Of a stretch of 64,000 nt of DNA, positions 54,409 through 63,047 are shown piece by piece. The stretch spans positions 24,379 through 88,378 of the forward strand of contig QCCB01000003.1 of assembly GCA_003278955.1 (NCBI GenBank), written 5' to 3'. Each line of letters begins with the position of its first letter. Within the stretch, counting starts at the first letter, position 1. Under the pieces are notes generated by a model that did no database searches, was not told the DNA's origin, and saw only the letters and a program-made list of their open reading frames with translations. Position numbers and translations under genes: made by a program. The DNA is from Prochlorococcus sp. AG-347-K10. Its GTDB lineage: Bacteria > Cyanobacteriota > Cyanobacteriia > PCC-6307 > Cyanobiaceae.

Positions 54409-55377
54409 TTAAAGATAACCATCTTTTCTGGCTAGAATTGAGGAATTCGATTCAAACATTGCTGTTGATAGATATCTTTCACCAAAACTTGGAAGAATAA
54501 CTATCAATCTTTTATCAATTAGTTCTTCCCTTTTACCAATTTTAATAGTTGCTGCTAAAGCGGCACCACTGCTTATGCCAGATAAAAGACCTTCCAATCG
54601 AGCTAATAAACGTCCATAATAAAATGCTTCATCATCTTCTATTTTTATAATTTCATCAATTAATTTAGTATTAAGTACTTTTGGCACGAAACCTGCTCCA
54701 ATTCCTTGAATCGAATGAGATCCTGCTTTTTCTCCTGATATGACAGCACTTTTTTTGGGCTCTACAGCATAAATTTTGCAATTTGGATTTACTTTTTTTA
54801 AAAAACGTGCGCAACCAGTAATTGTACCTCCTGTGCCTACTCCTGTAATTAGTCCATCTAAATTGTTATTGGATTGAGCCCATATTTCTTGAGCCGTTGT
54901 TCTTTCATGAATATCTGGATTAGCAAAGTTTTCAAATTGATTAAATTGATAGCTGTTAGTAATGCTTGTAGACAACTCATTAGCTAAATCTAAAGCTCCT
55001 TTCATTCCTTCTCTTCCTGGCGTTAGCTGTAATTCAGCTCCATATGCTCTCAACATTGCCCTTCTTTCAATACTCATTGTATCTGGCATAGTCAATATCA
55101 ATTTATAGCCTTTCGCTGCAGCCACCATTGCTAATGCGATTCCAGTATTTCCACTTGTTGCTTCAATTAACGTTGTTTTATCTGGAGTTATCAATCCTTC
55201 TTCTTCAGCTTTACATAACATTGAATAAGCGATGCGATCTTTAACTGACGCTGATGGATTGAAACTTTCTAGTTTGGCTATTATTTCGGCATGACAATTA
55301 AAATACTTTCTGATTCGATTTAATTGAACTAACGGGGTATTTCCAACTAGAGAAGTTATATCATTTGCGATTTCCAT
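54409..55377 (-). CDS. cysK: Cysteine synthase (O-acetylserine sulfhydrylase)
   Basis: PLP enzyme making cysteine from O-acetylserine and sulfide. PLP lysine: FNPSASVKDRIAYSM (about residue 47); ATSGNTGIALAM (about 75) binds substrate; GVGTGGTITG (about 180) binds the PLP phosphate; GISSGAALAA near 270. ATG 55377 (MEIANDITSLVGNTPL) gives a typical 322 residues; the track's earlier ATG adds seven. Downstream partner in function of the CysH pathway elsewhere in the window. Confidence 0.94.
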   Translation of the reverse strand: MEIANDITSLVGNTPLVQLNRIRKYFNCHAEIIAKLESFNPSASVKDRIAYSMLCKAEEEGLITPDKTTLIEATSGNTGIALAMVAAAKGYKLILTMPDTMSIERRAMLRAYGAELQLTPGREGMKGALDLANELSTSITNSYQFNQFENFANPDIHERTTAQEIWAQSNNNLDGLITGVGTGGTITGCARFLKKVNPNCKIYAVEPKKSAVISGEKAGSHSIQGIGAGFVPKVLNTKLIDEIIKIEDDEAFYYGRLLARLEGLLSGISSGAALAATIKIGKREELIDKRLIVILPSFGERYLSTAMFESNSSILARKDGYL

Positions 55378-55530
55378 GAAATGATTATTAAATTGCAAAT
55401 TTAAATTTTCTTTTTATATAGTAATTGTATTAACAGATCTTTTATATAATATTCTCAAAAGAATTTAATTAATCATAACTTTCTGCATAAAAATATTTAT
55501 TATTATAAAAGTTAGTCCTCTATAATTATT

Positions 55531-55806
55531 ATGTTTTCTGTTGAATTAGGTCTGAGATATTCACCTTTTCCACTTTCAATTCAGAAGAAAGAATTTGAAG
55601 AAGTCAAACGAATTTATAATGAAATAAAAAGTTTAATGAATGAAAACTCAGAATCCTCAAACTTGGTTGAATTAAGGTGTGATAAGGTCCAAGATAAATT
55701 AATTGCTGTAAGAGCTAAAGAAATCATTTCTGTTCAAATATATGAAAAATCATCAGTAGCAGGAGGAGCTAAAAGACCAGGATTTTCTCTCAATATAGAT
55801 TCATAG
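55531..55806 (+). CDS. UPF0367 family protein
   Basis: Small cyanobacterium-specific protein of about 90 residues. FSVELGLRYSPFPLSIQKKEFEEVKRIYNEI at the start and the region near residues 50-80 (LRCDKVQDKLIAVRAKEIISVQIYEKS, GGAKRPGFSL) match the UPF0367 family as I remember it. Function unknown. It is 5 bases upstream of the ABC ATPase gene in the same direction. Confidence 0.82.
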   Translation: MFSVELGLRYSPFPLSIQKKEFEEVKRIYNEIKSLMNENSESSNLVELRCDKVQDKLIAVRAKEIISVQIYEKSSVAGGAKRPGFSLNIDS

Positions 55807-55811
55807 AATTA

Positions 55812-56486
55812 ATGCGAGATTCTCTTGAAAACGAAATTCCTCATATTCTTTTCAAAGATGTCTCATTTTCATATCCTGGAAAACATGAAAATTTAATTTT
55901 TAAATGTAATTTCTCAATAAAAAAACCAGGATTCTGGATGATCGTCGGTAAAAACGGGAGTGGAAAAAGCACCCTTTTAAAATTAATTAATGGCATAATT
56001 AAACCCAGAAATGGAATCATTAATTCAAAAGCAGATATAGGTATGGTATTTCAAAACCCTGATCACCAAATATTGATGCCAAATTGTAGGAGCGAACTCC
56101 TTTTAAACATTAACCAAAATATAAGTGATGATGAAGTTAACAAAAAAATCGAATATGTGCTTGATCAGGTGGGATTGACTGGTTTTGAAAAAAGGCCAGT
56201 ACATACCTTAAGCGGTGGGCAAAAACAACGCTTAACAATTGCATGCGTTCTTATTAGTAATAGAAATTTTATTCTTTTAGATGAGCCTACAGCGTTACTT
56301 GATCAAAGTAGTCAATTAAAAGTTTTAAAAACTATTAAAAATCTCACAAGTGATCATAAAAAACCTTTATCCGCTTTATGGATAACTCACCGTTATGAAG
56401 AATTAATTTACGCTGATTCAGTCGCAGAGTTGAAAAATGGTTTTTTATCTAGCTGGCAAGAACCATCAAAATTTCAATATAATTAA
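55812..56486 (+). CDS. ABC transporter ATP-binding protein (EcfA/CbiO-like)
   Basis: Single ABC ATPase of 224 residues. Walker A: IVGKNGSGKSTLLKL (about residues 43-57). Q-loop region: MVFQNPDHQI (about 79), as in EcfA/CbiO energy-coupling ATPases. Signature: LSGGQKQRLTIACVL (about 137). Walker B: FILLDEPTALLD (about 157). No permease gene adjoins it, so the transported substrate is unknown; cobalt, nickel or vitamin uptake are possible. Confidence 0.88.
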   Translation: MRDSLENEIPHILFKDVSFSYPGKHENLIFKCNFSIKKPGFWMIVGKNGSGKSTLLKLINGIIKPRNGIINSKADIGMVFQNPDHQILMPNCRSELLLNINQNISDDEVNKKIEYVLDQVGLTGFEKRPVHTLSGGQKQRLTIACVLISNRNFILLDEPTALLDQSSQLKVLKTIKNLTSDHKKPLSALWITHRYEELIYADSVAELKNGFLSSWQEPSKFQYN

Positions 56487-56535
56487 ACTTTTTACTTGTC
56501 ATAAGGCACTTTAAAGAGTTAAATTCACATTATAT

Positions 56536-56607
<72 letters not shown>

Positions 56608-56625
56608 TTCAATAACTAATTCAGT

Positions 56626-56656
56626 AGACTTCAGATTTTGCATTTGAGGTCTTTTT
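56626..56656 (+). terminator. Probable intrinsic terminator after tRNA-Asn
   Basis: AGACTTCA (56626-56633) pairs with TGAGGTCT (56645-56652) with one G-T wobble, around an 11-base loop, and runs into TTTTT. Eight paired bases and a T run make this a fair terminator, 18 bases after the tRNA. Confidence 0.6.
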
Positions 56657-56732
56657 AATGCCTGATTGGGTTGATTTTAAGATGGTTTCTGGATCAATTA
56701 AATCAATCTTATATTAAGTAAGTTTTAAATTT

Positions 56733-57707
56733 TTAATTTAAATTTAAACAATTTAACTTCAAATATAAAGAGACTACTTTTTCTTTTAATCCTGCATTAA
56801 TATTGCCTTTAATATCTTTTTTTGATTCTTTAAATTCAAAATTATAACATTCTTTTATTTTTACAATTTCTTGAATCTGGTACCAGTAATCTTCCGATGA
56901 ACAAAGTTTTTCATAGGATATAAAATGGACGTTTCTCTTGTTTTTTAAAGCTTGAAAAGCATCTCTATAGGTAAGGTACCACTGTTCAATCCAATGATTT
57001 ATTTCTAAATCTTTATGAAAATTTAGATTATGATTATTAATAGGAATATAATTTGGACCAAATTCTGTATGTCCAATCCATTGCATATATTTTGATATAA
57101 ATTTATCGTCTCCAGCATCTTTTATAAATTTTTTATGTTGAGTCAGTAAAGAGTACGCATGCTGTATTGGTTCTCTAAAAGGAATAAGTATCTTTGATTG
57201 AGTAAAAATTGATGAAATGAGTTCAACCCTTTTTATATTTTGATTATTTTTACTAAGATATCTCCCTTTTTTGTACTTATGAATAATATTTCCTATATAA
57301 ATTCTAAACTTATCTTCTAATTCTTCATACTCTTCTTCAGCAAAAGTTTTCCAAAATACTTCCTCAAATGCTTCTGGTGAATCTGTAGACACCTTAATTC
57401 CATCTTTATGTGCTCTTTCCTTAAACTCTAAATTTTTCTTATTAAAGGATATTTTAGACCAAAGGTTAGGAGCTAAGACAAATGGCATATCAGAATAAGA
57501 GAGAGATGCAAAAATATTTGATTTATAAAGTGCATTTAATAGTATTGTTGTCCCTGCGCGTGCAAGTCCTGTTATAAAGATATGGTTTTCAGTTTCACTC
57601 AACGGCGATATATTTTTGCTTTCAAAATCAAAAGTCACTTCTCGCATAAATTGCGATGAAAGTGCAAATTTATGTAACTTTTGTTCCAACCAAGAATAAT
57701 TATTCAT
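56733..57707 (-). CDS. Sulfotransferase family protein (PAPS-type)
   Basis: P-loop sulfotransferase fold. The 5'-phosphosulfate loop is ENHIFITGLARAGTTILLNAL (about residues 40-60, family pattern G-x-x-R-x-G-T/S-T). The 3'-phosphate motif is ISSIFTQSKILIPFREPIQHAYSLL (about 166-192, ending RxPxxxxxS). The central stretch and C-terminal KEKVVSLYLKLN are consistent with this family. 324 residues, no signal peptide. Last gene of a four-gene minus-strand operon with overlapping starts and stops. The acceptor is unknown; a surface glycan is inferred from context. Confidence 0.8.
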   Translation of the reverse strand: MNNYSWLEQKLHKFALSSQFMREVTFDFESKNISPLSETENHIFITGLARAGTTILLNALYKSNIFASLSYSDMPFVLAPNLWSKISFNKKNLEFKERAHKDGIKVSTDSPEAFEEVFWKTFAEEEYEELEDKFRIYIGNIIHKYKKGRYLSKNNQNIKRVELISSIFTQSKILIPFREPIQHAYSLLTQHKKFIKDAGDDKFISKYMQWIGHTEFGPNYIPINNHNLNFHKDLEINHWIEQWYLTYRDAFQALKNKRNVHFISYEKLCSSEDYWYQIQEIVKIKECYNFEFKESKKDIKGNINAGLKEKVVSLYLKLNCLNLN

Positions 57708-58060
57708 CTAAAAATAAGTTTTCTGATGAAGGCATAACTAAATGTAAACAATATAGATTCAATTATCCCCTTTATCGAAAATGTGAACTCAAAGAAACCA
57801 TCTAAAACCTTATCTGCAATAACAAAAATAAAAATAATCAAAATAAATATTAATAACATTTGCAATGAAATGGTCATCATCCGAATGGAATATTTAGGGA
57901 TAATATATTCTTTCCTATGATCACTAATATTTTTATTATAAATGATATTAATTGCTTTCTTGCTAACTTTAACTAGCGAATTGATTAAAGAGATATAATT
58001 AGACTTGATAAATATTTCAGCAGACAAAAAACAAATAAATAAAAGAATCAGATGGTTCAC
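57704..58060 (-). CDS. Membrane protein of the sulfotransferase operon, 118 aa
   Basis: No family recognised. About three hydrophobic helices (residues 3-22, 66-86 and 96-114) with a basic middle loop (SKKAINIIYNKNISDHRKEYIIPKY). Its stop overlaps the sulfotransferase start by 4 bases and its start overlaps the 76-aa gene by 4 bases, so it belongs to the same operon. It may help membrane handling of the acceptor; that is a guess. Confidence 0.65.
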   Translation of the reverse strand: MNHLILLFICFLSAEIFIKSNYISLINSLVKVSKKAINIIYNKNISDHRKEYIIPKYSIRMMTISLQMLLIFILIIFIFVIADKVLDGFFEFTFSIKGIIESILFTFSYAFIRKLIFR

Positions 58061-58287
58061 TTTCTTTGATTAATATTATTCTTATTTTTAGATAATCTAT
58101 TTTTCTTTTTCTTATTTTTAAATGCTCTTTTGATTGGATAATAAAGAATACCCCATAATCCTAGAAAGAATGCTGCAATGATTCCAAAAATTGCTGCGAT
58201 AACTCCACCTCCCATCCCAGGTCCTATATATGCGAAAAATGGAGATATGTTAACGAGGATTATAGAAATAAAAATAGATTCAGTCAT
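58057..58287 (-). CDS. Small membrane protein, 76 aa, YIGPGMGGG type
   Basis: Two hydrophobic helices with a glycine-rich turn (FAYIGPGMGGGVIAAIFGII, about residues 18-37) followed by FFLGLWGILYYPIKRAFK and a strongly basic tail. I recall similar short YIGPGxGGG proteins next to sulfotransferase, ASST-like and alkaline-phosphatase-like genes in marine bacteria, but cannot verify it. Overlaps its neighbours by 4 and 8 bases. Confidence 0.68.
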   Translation of the reverse strand: MTESIFISIILVNISPFFAYIGPGMGGGVIAAIFGIIAAFFLGLWGILYYPIKRAFKNKKKKNRLSKNKNNINQRK

Positions 58288-59641
58288 TACATTTGTATTT
58301 TGAATTTAAGAAGTTCTTAACTATTGTAATATCTTGTGCACTATGCAATATTCTTGACCAACCAAGACGATAAACTTTACCATCAGCAGCACGATTATAG
58401 TGTTGCCACCTTAATGTTCCATCAGAGTTAAAATAAATTGTTCTAGCACGATTAGATTCTTCTAAAAACAGATCTCCATTAGATAAAATTTCACTTCTAC
58501 CTTCTGTATGAGTTGAAATGTTGTTATCTATTAAAGAATTTTTCAAATAAGAAGAAAATTCTTTAGTTTTAAAATTATAAATATTAACTTCATTGTTACC
58601 ATCAATTTTAATACCCTTGTAAGTTCTAAGCATTTTATTGTTAAAAACAGCTATTCTATTTTTATCCAATATGTCAACATCATGTTGACTCAAAAAAGGA
58701 CCATTTATTGTTTTAATTATTTTGTTAGTAGATGGTCGATAAAGAATAATTAAAGATAAATCTCTAAGAGATAAGAAAACATCGCCTTTTTTCCAAAACG
58801 GTCCATCAAAATCAACTGGTTGTATATCATTCAAATGAATAGGATCATTTTTTTGTTTTCCTTGACCAAATAACAGATATCTAAATCCATTATCAATCAA
58901 TATTTGAGAAACTGATTTTTGAAATAATATTGTTCCATTTGGTGATAATTTAACAATACCATCATCTCTATATCCGCCATCTTGAGGGATAACTCTTTTT
59001 ACTAAATCTCCAGGAATTGATTGAGGATAAATATGGTTAGGTGCCCATAAATTTCCATCAATATCTTTTTCTATAGAATGATGGAACAGGTCACTTGTGT
59101 TTTGAAATAATAAATTAGAGCAAGAATCAATCTTACGAATTGGTGCGTCCTGATCCAGAAATACCAAACCCCTATCATTTAGTAAAATAGGATGACTTAA
59201 CAAACTACGAGAATTATTTTTATCTCTATTCAAATATTTAAACTCATCAACTTTTTGAATCTGATTATTAAATCTATTTAGGTTTGGATTCCATTTATGT
59301 AAAACCTGAAATGTTGTTAAGTCTACAAGTTCAACTACAGCTGTTTTTAGATTCCCATCATATCTAGATAGTAAAAGATAGGATTCTTTATTATTTGGAG
59401 TGCCATTAAATCCATTTAAAGTAGGATAAAAATCACCAATTAAAAGATTATTTTTAAACATAATTTTTATATTTTTTGGTATTTCTGCTAAAAATAATGC
59501 TGTCTGTGAAAGTTTTCCTCCTTTTACTGTTCCTACTAATTCTTGTCTTACTAATATTCCAAAAATAGTAGTTAAAGGGAAAAACAATATTATTACTAAA
59601 TAAAGTATCCAAATTTCAATTTTCTTAAACATTAACTTCAT
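58280..59641 (-). CDS. ASST-like (arylsulfotransferase superfamily) beta-propeller protein
   Basis: An N-terminal membrane anchor (IWILYLVIILFFPLTTIFGIL, residues 10-30) precedes a repeat-rich domain that resembles the ASST family propeller. Typical segments are SYLLLSRYDGNL, EFKYLNRDKN, GTILFQKSV, LSQHDVDILDKNRIAVFNN (about 320-338), EGRSEILSNGDLFLEE and DGTLRWQHYNRAADGKVYRLGWSRI (near the C-terminus). In known ASSTs a histidine is sulfated; I cannot place it. 453 residues; first gene of the operon, exposed to the periplasm if the anchor is N-in. Confidence 0.7.
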   Translation of the reverse strand: MKLMFKKIEIWILYLVIILFFPLTTIFGILVRQELVGTVKGGKLSQTALFLAEIPKNIKIMFKNNLLIGDFYPTLNGFNGTPNNKESYLLLSRYDGNLKTAVVELVDLTTFQVLHKWNPNLNRFNNQIQKVDEFKYLNRDKNNSRSLLSHPILLNDRGLVFLDQDAPIRKIDSCSNLLFQNTSDLFHHSIEKDIDGNLWAPNHIYPQSIPGDLVKRVIPQDGGYRDDGIVKLSPNGTILFQKSVSQILIDNGFRYLLFGQGKQKNDPIHLNDIQPVDFDGPFWKKGDVFLSLRDLSLIILYRPSTNKIIKTINGPFLSQHDVDILDKNRIAVFNNKMLRTYKGIKIDGNNEVNIYNFKTKEFSSYLKNSLIDNNISTHTEGRSEILSNGDLFLEESNRARTIYFNSDGTLRWQHYNRAADGKVYRLGWSRILHSAQDITIVKNFLNSKYKCND

Positions 59642-59706
59642 CGAATACTAAAAAAAATTATAAATTTTAAAGTTTATTTGTATTTTTTTTTAAATTAAGT
59701 TTGAAA

Positions 59707-59835
59707 TCAATAGAAATAATTTTTATTTTTTTTCACAATCGTAATCGCTAGTTTCAAGCCGACATAACCTAAACCTAAAATTGCAACCTTACAGCTTTCT
59801 ATTTTGGGTAAATCATTATCATTGTTAATAGCCAT
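59707..59835 (-). pseudogene. Truncated nucleotide-sugar dehydrogenase (UDP-ManNAc/UDP-GlcNAc dehydrogenase type), 42-aa remnant
   Basis: Not in the ORF track. It reads MAINNDNDLPKIESC then KVAILGLGYVGLKLAITIVKK to NYFY and stops at TGA. The Rossmann loop VAILGLGYVGL is the N-terminal signature of WecC/WbpA/TviB UDP-sugar dehydrogenases of about 420 residues; all of the rest is gone. The ATG overlaps the stop of the epimerase gene by 11 bases, as in intact epimerase-dehydrogenase operons. I read it as a deletion remnant; an intact micropeptide is less likely. Confidence 0.72.
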
Positions 59836-60850
59836 AATATTCTTTATACCAATCAATAAATTTTTTAATACCAGTTTCTATGGAAACAAAAGATTTTGGA
59901 CCAATGATTTCCTCAAGCAAATGAGTATCAGCTTTTGTATTGGGTACATCCCCTTTATGCATTTTTAGATATTTCTTTTTTGCTTTTTTACCAAGATTTT
60001 GCTCAATTAAATTAATTAGATCAGACAAAACATAAGACTTTGAATTGCCAATATTTAAAATTCTGAAAGGAGCCCAACTAGAAGAAGGGTCAATTTGAGC
60101 TCTATCGTATTTTTTGTTATGACACGGTATATCTTCTAAAATACTTTTTACTCCCTCTACTATGTCATCAATATATGTAAAAGATCTACTCATATTACCA
60201 TTATTGAAAATCTCAATTTCTGAGTTATTGATAATTGCTTTTGTAAATAAATAAATAGCCATATCTGGCCTTCCCCAAGGTCCATATACTGTGAAAAATC
60301 TTAAGCCAGTTGTAGGTAATCCATAAAGATGACTATATGAATGTGCTAACAATTCATTAGATCGTTTTGTAACGGCATATAAATTTAGAGGATGATCAAC
60401 ATTTTCGGTCTCTTTGAAAAGTTTACTTGTATTACCTCCGTACACAGAACTACTGCTTGCATAAATAAAGTTTTTCGTATTAAATTCTTTTGCATTATCA
60501 ATAATGTTAAAAAATCCAGTAAAATTAGTTTCAACATATTCATCAGGATTTTCAATAGAGTATCTAACTCCTGCTTGTGCTGCAAGATTTATTACTATTT
60601 CCGGCCTATACTTAGAAAATAGATTTTTTATTAAATTCTTATCTTTTATATCACCATTTATTATAGTAAAATCCAGCGAATTTTCTTTAGTTAATTTTTC
60701 AATTAATTCAATTCTACTTTTTTTTAAATTTGTATCATAATAATCTGAAAAATTATCGATACCAATAACTGAATACCCCTCTAAAACAAGTTCTTTAGAT
60801 AAATGAAAACCTATAAAGCCAGCTGCACCTGTAATAAGAATATTTTTCAT
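59825..60850 (-). CDS. NAD-dependent UDP-glucuronate 4-epimerase-like enzyme
   Basis: Extended SDR. Rossmann: NILITGAAGFIGFHLSKELV (residues 3-22); NLAAQAGVRYSIENPDEYVETN (about 88-109) and the catalytic SSSVYGGNT / YAVTKRSNE (YxxxK, about 158) follow. The start IDNFSDYYDTNLKKSRIELI and the C-terminal KGDVPNTKADTHLLEEI are typical of the capsule-type UDP-glucuronate or UDP-GalA epimerases (CapI/WbnF). 341 residues. It would supply a uronic acid for a surface polymer. Confidence 0.87.
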   Translation of the reverse strand: MKNILITGAAGFIGFHLSKELVLEGYSVIGIDNFSDYYDTNLKKSRIELIEKLTKENSLDFTIINGDIKDKNLIKNLFSKYRPEIVINLAAQAGVRYSIENPDEYVETNFTGFFNIIDNAKEFNTKNFIYASSSSVYGGNTSKLFKETENVDHPLNLYAVTKRSNELLAHSYSHLYGLPTTGLRFFTVYGPWGRPDMAIYLFTKAIINNSEIEIFNNGNMSRSFTYIDDIVEGVKSILEDIPCHNKKYDRAQIDPSSSWAPFRILNIGNSKSYVLSDLINLIEQNLGKKAKKKYLKMHKGDVPNTKADTHLLEEIIGPKSFVSIETGIKKFIDWYKEYYGY

Positions 60851-60965
60851 ATATAAATATAATTTCCAAATAACACTTTTTTAGTATAATTTAAAGTCTG
60901 TACTTAAAAGTATATTTATAAATTCAAAATTCTAAAATATATGAAATAAGTTTTAACTTCTTAGA

Positions 60966-62828
60966 TCATATTTTTCTAAAGTGAATTAAATTAGCAGAAA
61001 TTTCACTAACTAAAATAAAACTCTTTTCAATTATTAAATCTTGGAGCATAGATTTACTTAAAATATCATCTCTATTAATTCCAAACCTAGAAATCATTAT
61101 TATGATATCAGTATAATTTTCGAATTCATTTAAGATTGATTCCTGCAAATTTTTAGTTGCAGTCGAGATTACATTTGTCGAGATCAAGAAGTTTCTTGTA
61201 CTTGAAAGCTTAGCTTTTTGAAGAGGAAATAGTCCATGATATAAGGTTAATTTTAAATCTTTATTAAAAACAACCTTGCAATGTTTAGCTAAAAATGAAA
61301 AATATTCAAAATTTGTTTTATTATTTTCAACTGAGTAGACCTCAAACTTAAATAAGGATAAGAGTAAAGATAATGATCCTAAACCCGGACCAATTTCTGT
61401 TATGGAAACTGAATTTAATTTGGGAATAGATAATAAATACTTTAAAATATCAATATCATATTTGGAAAAAAAAACGTTATTATTAATTCTTTTTTTGAAA
61501 TAATTAGTTAGTTTTTCTATTTTTAATTGTTTTGTCTTAAAAAATAAGTCAATAATATACTGATTATATAAATCTAGATCTTCAATTATTGGTGAATTAT
61601 TATATCTACTCAGTAGTTTCTTCTTACTTATTTTTGATGGTTTTATTTGAGATTTGATATTGATATTTTGCTCAATATTATATTTTTTAAATAACTGAAA
61701 ATTATCATCTATAAATTCTAATTTTGTAAGATAAGTTTCTAAGTTTTTATCAATTTTATATAAATCTCTAATAACTTCATTCACTGTTTTATATTCAAGT
61801 TCAATTGCATTCTTTATACAAAATTCTTGAAGAATATTGTGAAGTTCAATTACTTTATTATGCTCATGAGGAAAACACTCATAATATTGTTGATCAAATG
61901 AATGCGAATGTGTTTTTATGAATAAAATATTATTCAATTTATAACCTTTTTGTAACCATCTTTTGATCCTTGTTTTAGGGTAAAAAAAAGTAAAATCTTT
62001 TATTTTGCTTCTATAATCCAAAGAGCAATCTGCATAAGACAAAGCTTGATTCCATATTAGAAATCTTCTCCTATCTTTAATTTTAGGAATTCTATTTATT
62101 TTTGTTGGATCTGAATTAATAGAGTCATATGATCTTTCTTTCCTAATTGGAATGATTGTAAAAGGTTCCTTTAATTCAGGGTCACATTTATATCGGCCAG
62201 CAGGAAAGGTAAAATCCCCGATTATATTATTCTGCATCAATATGGATATTTCATCTTCGATATTGCAGACAGATTTATCACTAGCATTTAAAGCCCAACA
62301 ACCATGAATAAAACAATAATTATTTATTTTTTGTTCAATTTCTAAATCGAGTCTTTTTCGTAAAATCTTTAAAAATAGTTTTAATCTTTTAGAATCATTT
62401 TTTGATTTTGGAAACTTATAATAACTACTATTTGTAAAATGTTCATGATGAATATGTAGGTGGAATTCATGCAAAGTATCCTTACTTAGCAAATTCATGA
62501 CAGGTTTTATTAGAGCTAAATCAAAATTTGTATAATATTCATTTGAAAAGAAAAATTCTTCTCCATCTACTTTATATCTATTTTCTTTTAAATTTATAGG
62601 TTTATTTGAATAATTTATTGGGATTTTATAAAATAATGATAGATTTTTTGAATGATCATATTTGCTAGTTGAGGTTTTAAATTTTTTCAATAAATTTAAT
62701 GTGTAATTTAAAGAATCTGAATCAGATCCTTTCCATGGCTCAAAATGATCAGTATGAAAAACTACGATTTTAGAGATATCTCTTTCTTTGATAATGTCTT
62801 TTAAATCTGAAAAATATGGATTAATCAT
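60966..62828 (-). CDS. Two-domain protein: polysaccharide-deacetylase-like N-terminus and SAM-methyltransferase-like C-terminus
   Basis: 620 residues, not one familiar family. The N-terminal third contains VVFHTDHFEPWKGS (about 21-34), HEFHLHIHHEHFT (about 119-131), FIHGCWALNASDKSVCN (about 173-189) and FTFPAGRY (about 207-214), a histidine-rich pattern I link to a NodB-like hydrolase or deacetylase family. After a lysine-rich linker (about 390-420) the C-terminal part has EIGPGLGSLSLLLSLFKFEVYSVENN (about 476-501), a class I methyltransferase motif I. No signal peptide. Function unknown; surface glycan modification is inferred from context. AT-rich like its neighbours. Confidence 0.6.
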   Translation of the reverse strand: MINPYFSDLKDIIKERDISKIVVFHTDHFEPWKGSDSDSLNYTLNLLKKFKTSTSKYDHSKNLSLFYKIPINYSNKPINLKENRYKVDGEEFFFSNEYYTNFDLALIKPVMNLLSKDTLHEFHLHIHHEHFTNSSYYKFPKSKNDSKRLKLFLKILRKRLDLEIEQKINNYCFIHGCWALNASDKSVCNIEDEISILMQNNIIGDFTFPAGRYKCDPELKEPFTIIPIRKERSYDSINSDPTKINRIPKIKDRRRFLIWNQALSYADCSLDYRSKIKDFTFFYPKTRIKRWLQKGYKLNNILFIKTHSHSFDQQYYECFPHEHNKVIELHNILQEFCIKNAIELEYKTVNEVIRDLYKIDKNLETYLTKLEFIDDNFQLFKKYNIEQNINIKSQIKPSKISKKKLLSRYNNSPIIEDLDLYNQYIIDLFFKTKQLKIEKLTNYFKKRINNNVFFSKYDIDILKYLLSIPKLNSVSITEIGPGLGSLSLLLSLFKFEVYSVENNKTNFEYFSFLAKHCKVVFNKDLKLTLYHGLFPLQKAKLSSTRNFLISTNVISTATKNLQESILNEFENYTDIIIMISRFGINRDDILSKSMLQDLIIEKSFILVSEISANLIHFRKI

Positions 62829-63047
62829 TTATATTGTGTAATAAATTTTACTGCAGTTTACTTGAATTGAATTTATATAATTATATATAATTAACTTTTT
62901 AGATTGAAAAGTTTCCTAATAATGAAATCATTAATAGTTATAATAATTTAATATTAAAACTAATTTAAATATATCTAAAAATTTTTCTATAAATTAAAGG
63001 ATCTATATATTGAACTTATTTATTATCCCAAAATTCTCTATAAGGCA
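62829..63047. other. Divergent AT-rich spacer in the accessory region
   Basis: About 220 bases between two divergent genes, almost entirely A and T. It presumably contains promoters for both, but no element stands out from the composition. No ORF or clear hairpin seen. Confidence 0.5.

Noticed and set aside
60392-60740. Overlapping short frames inside the epimerase region
   Set aside because: The epimerase has a full set of SDR motifs on the minus strand; these are shadows.
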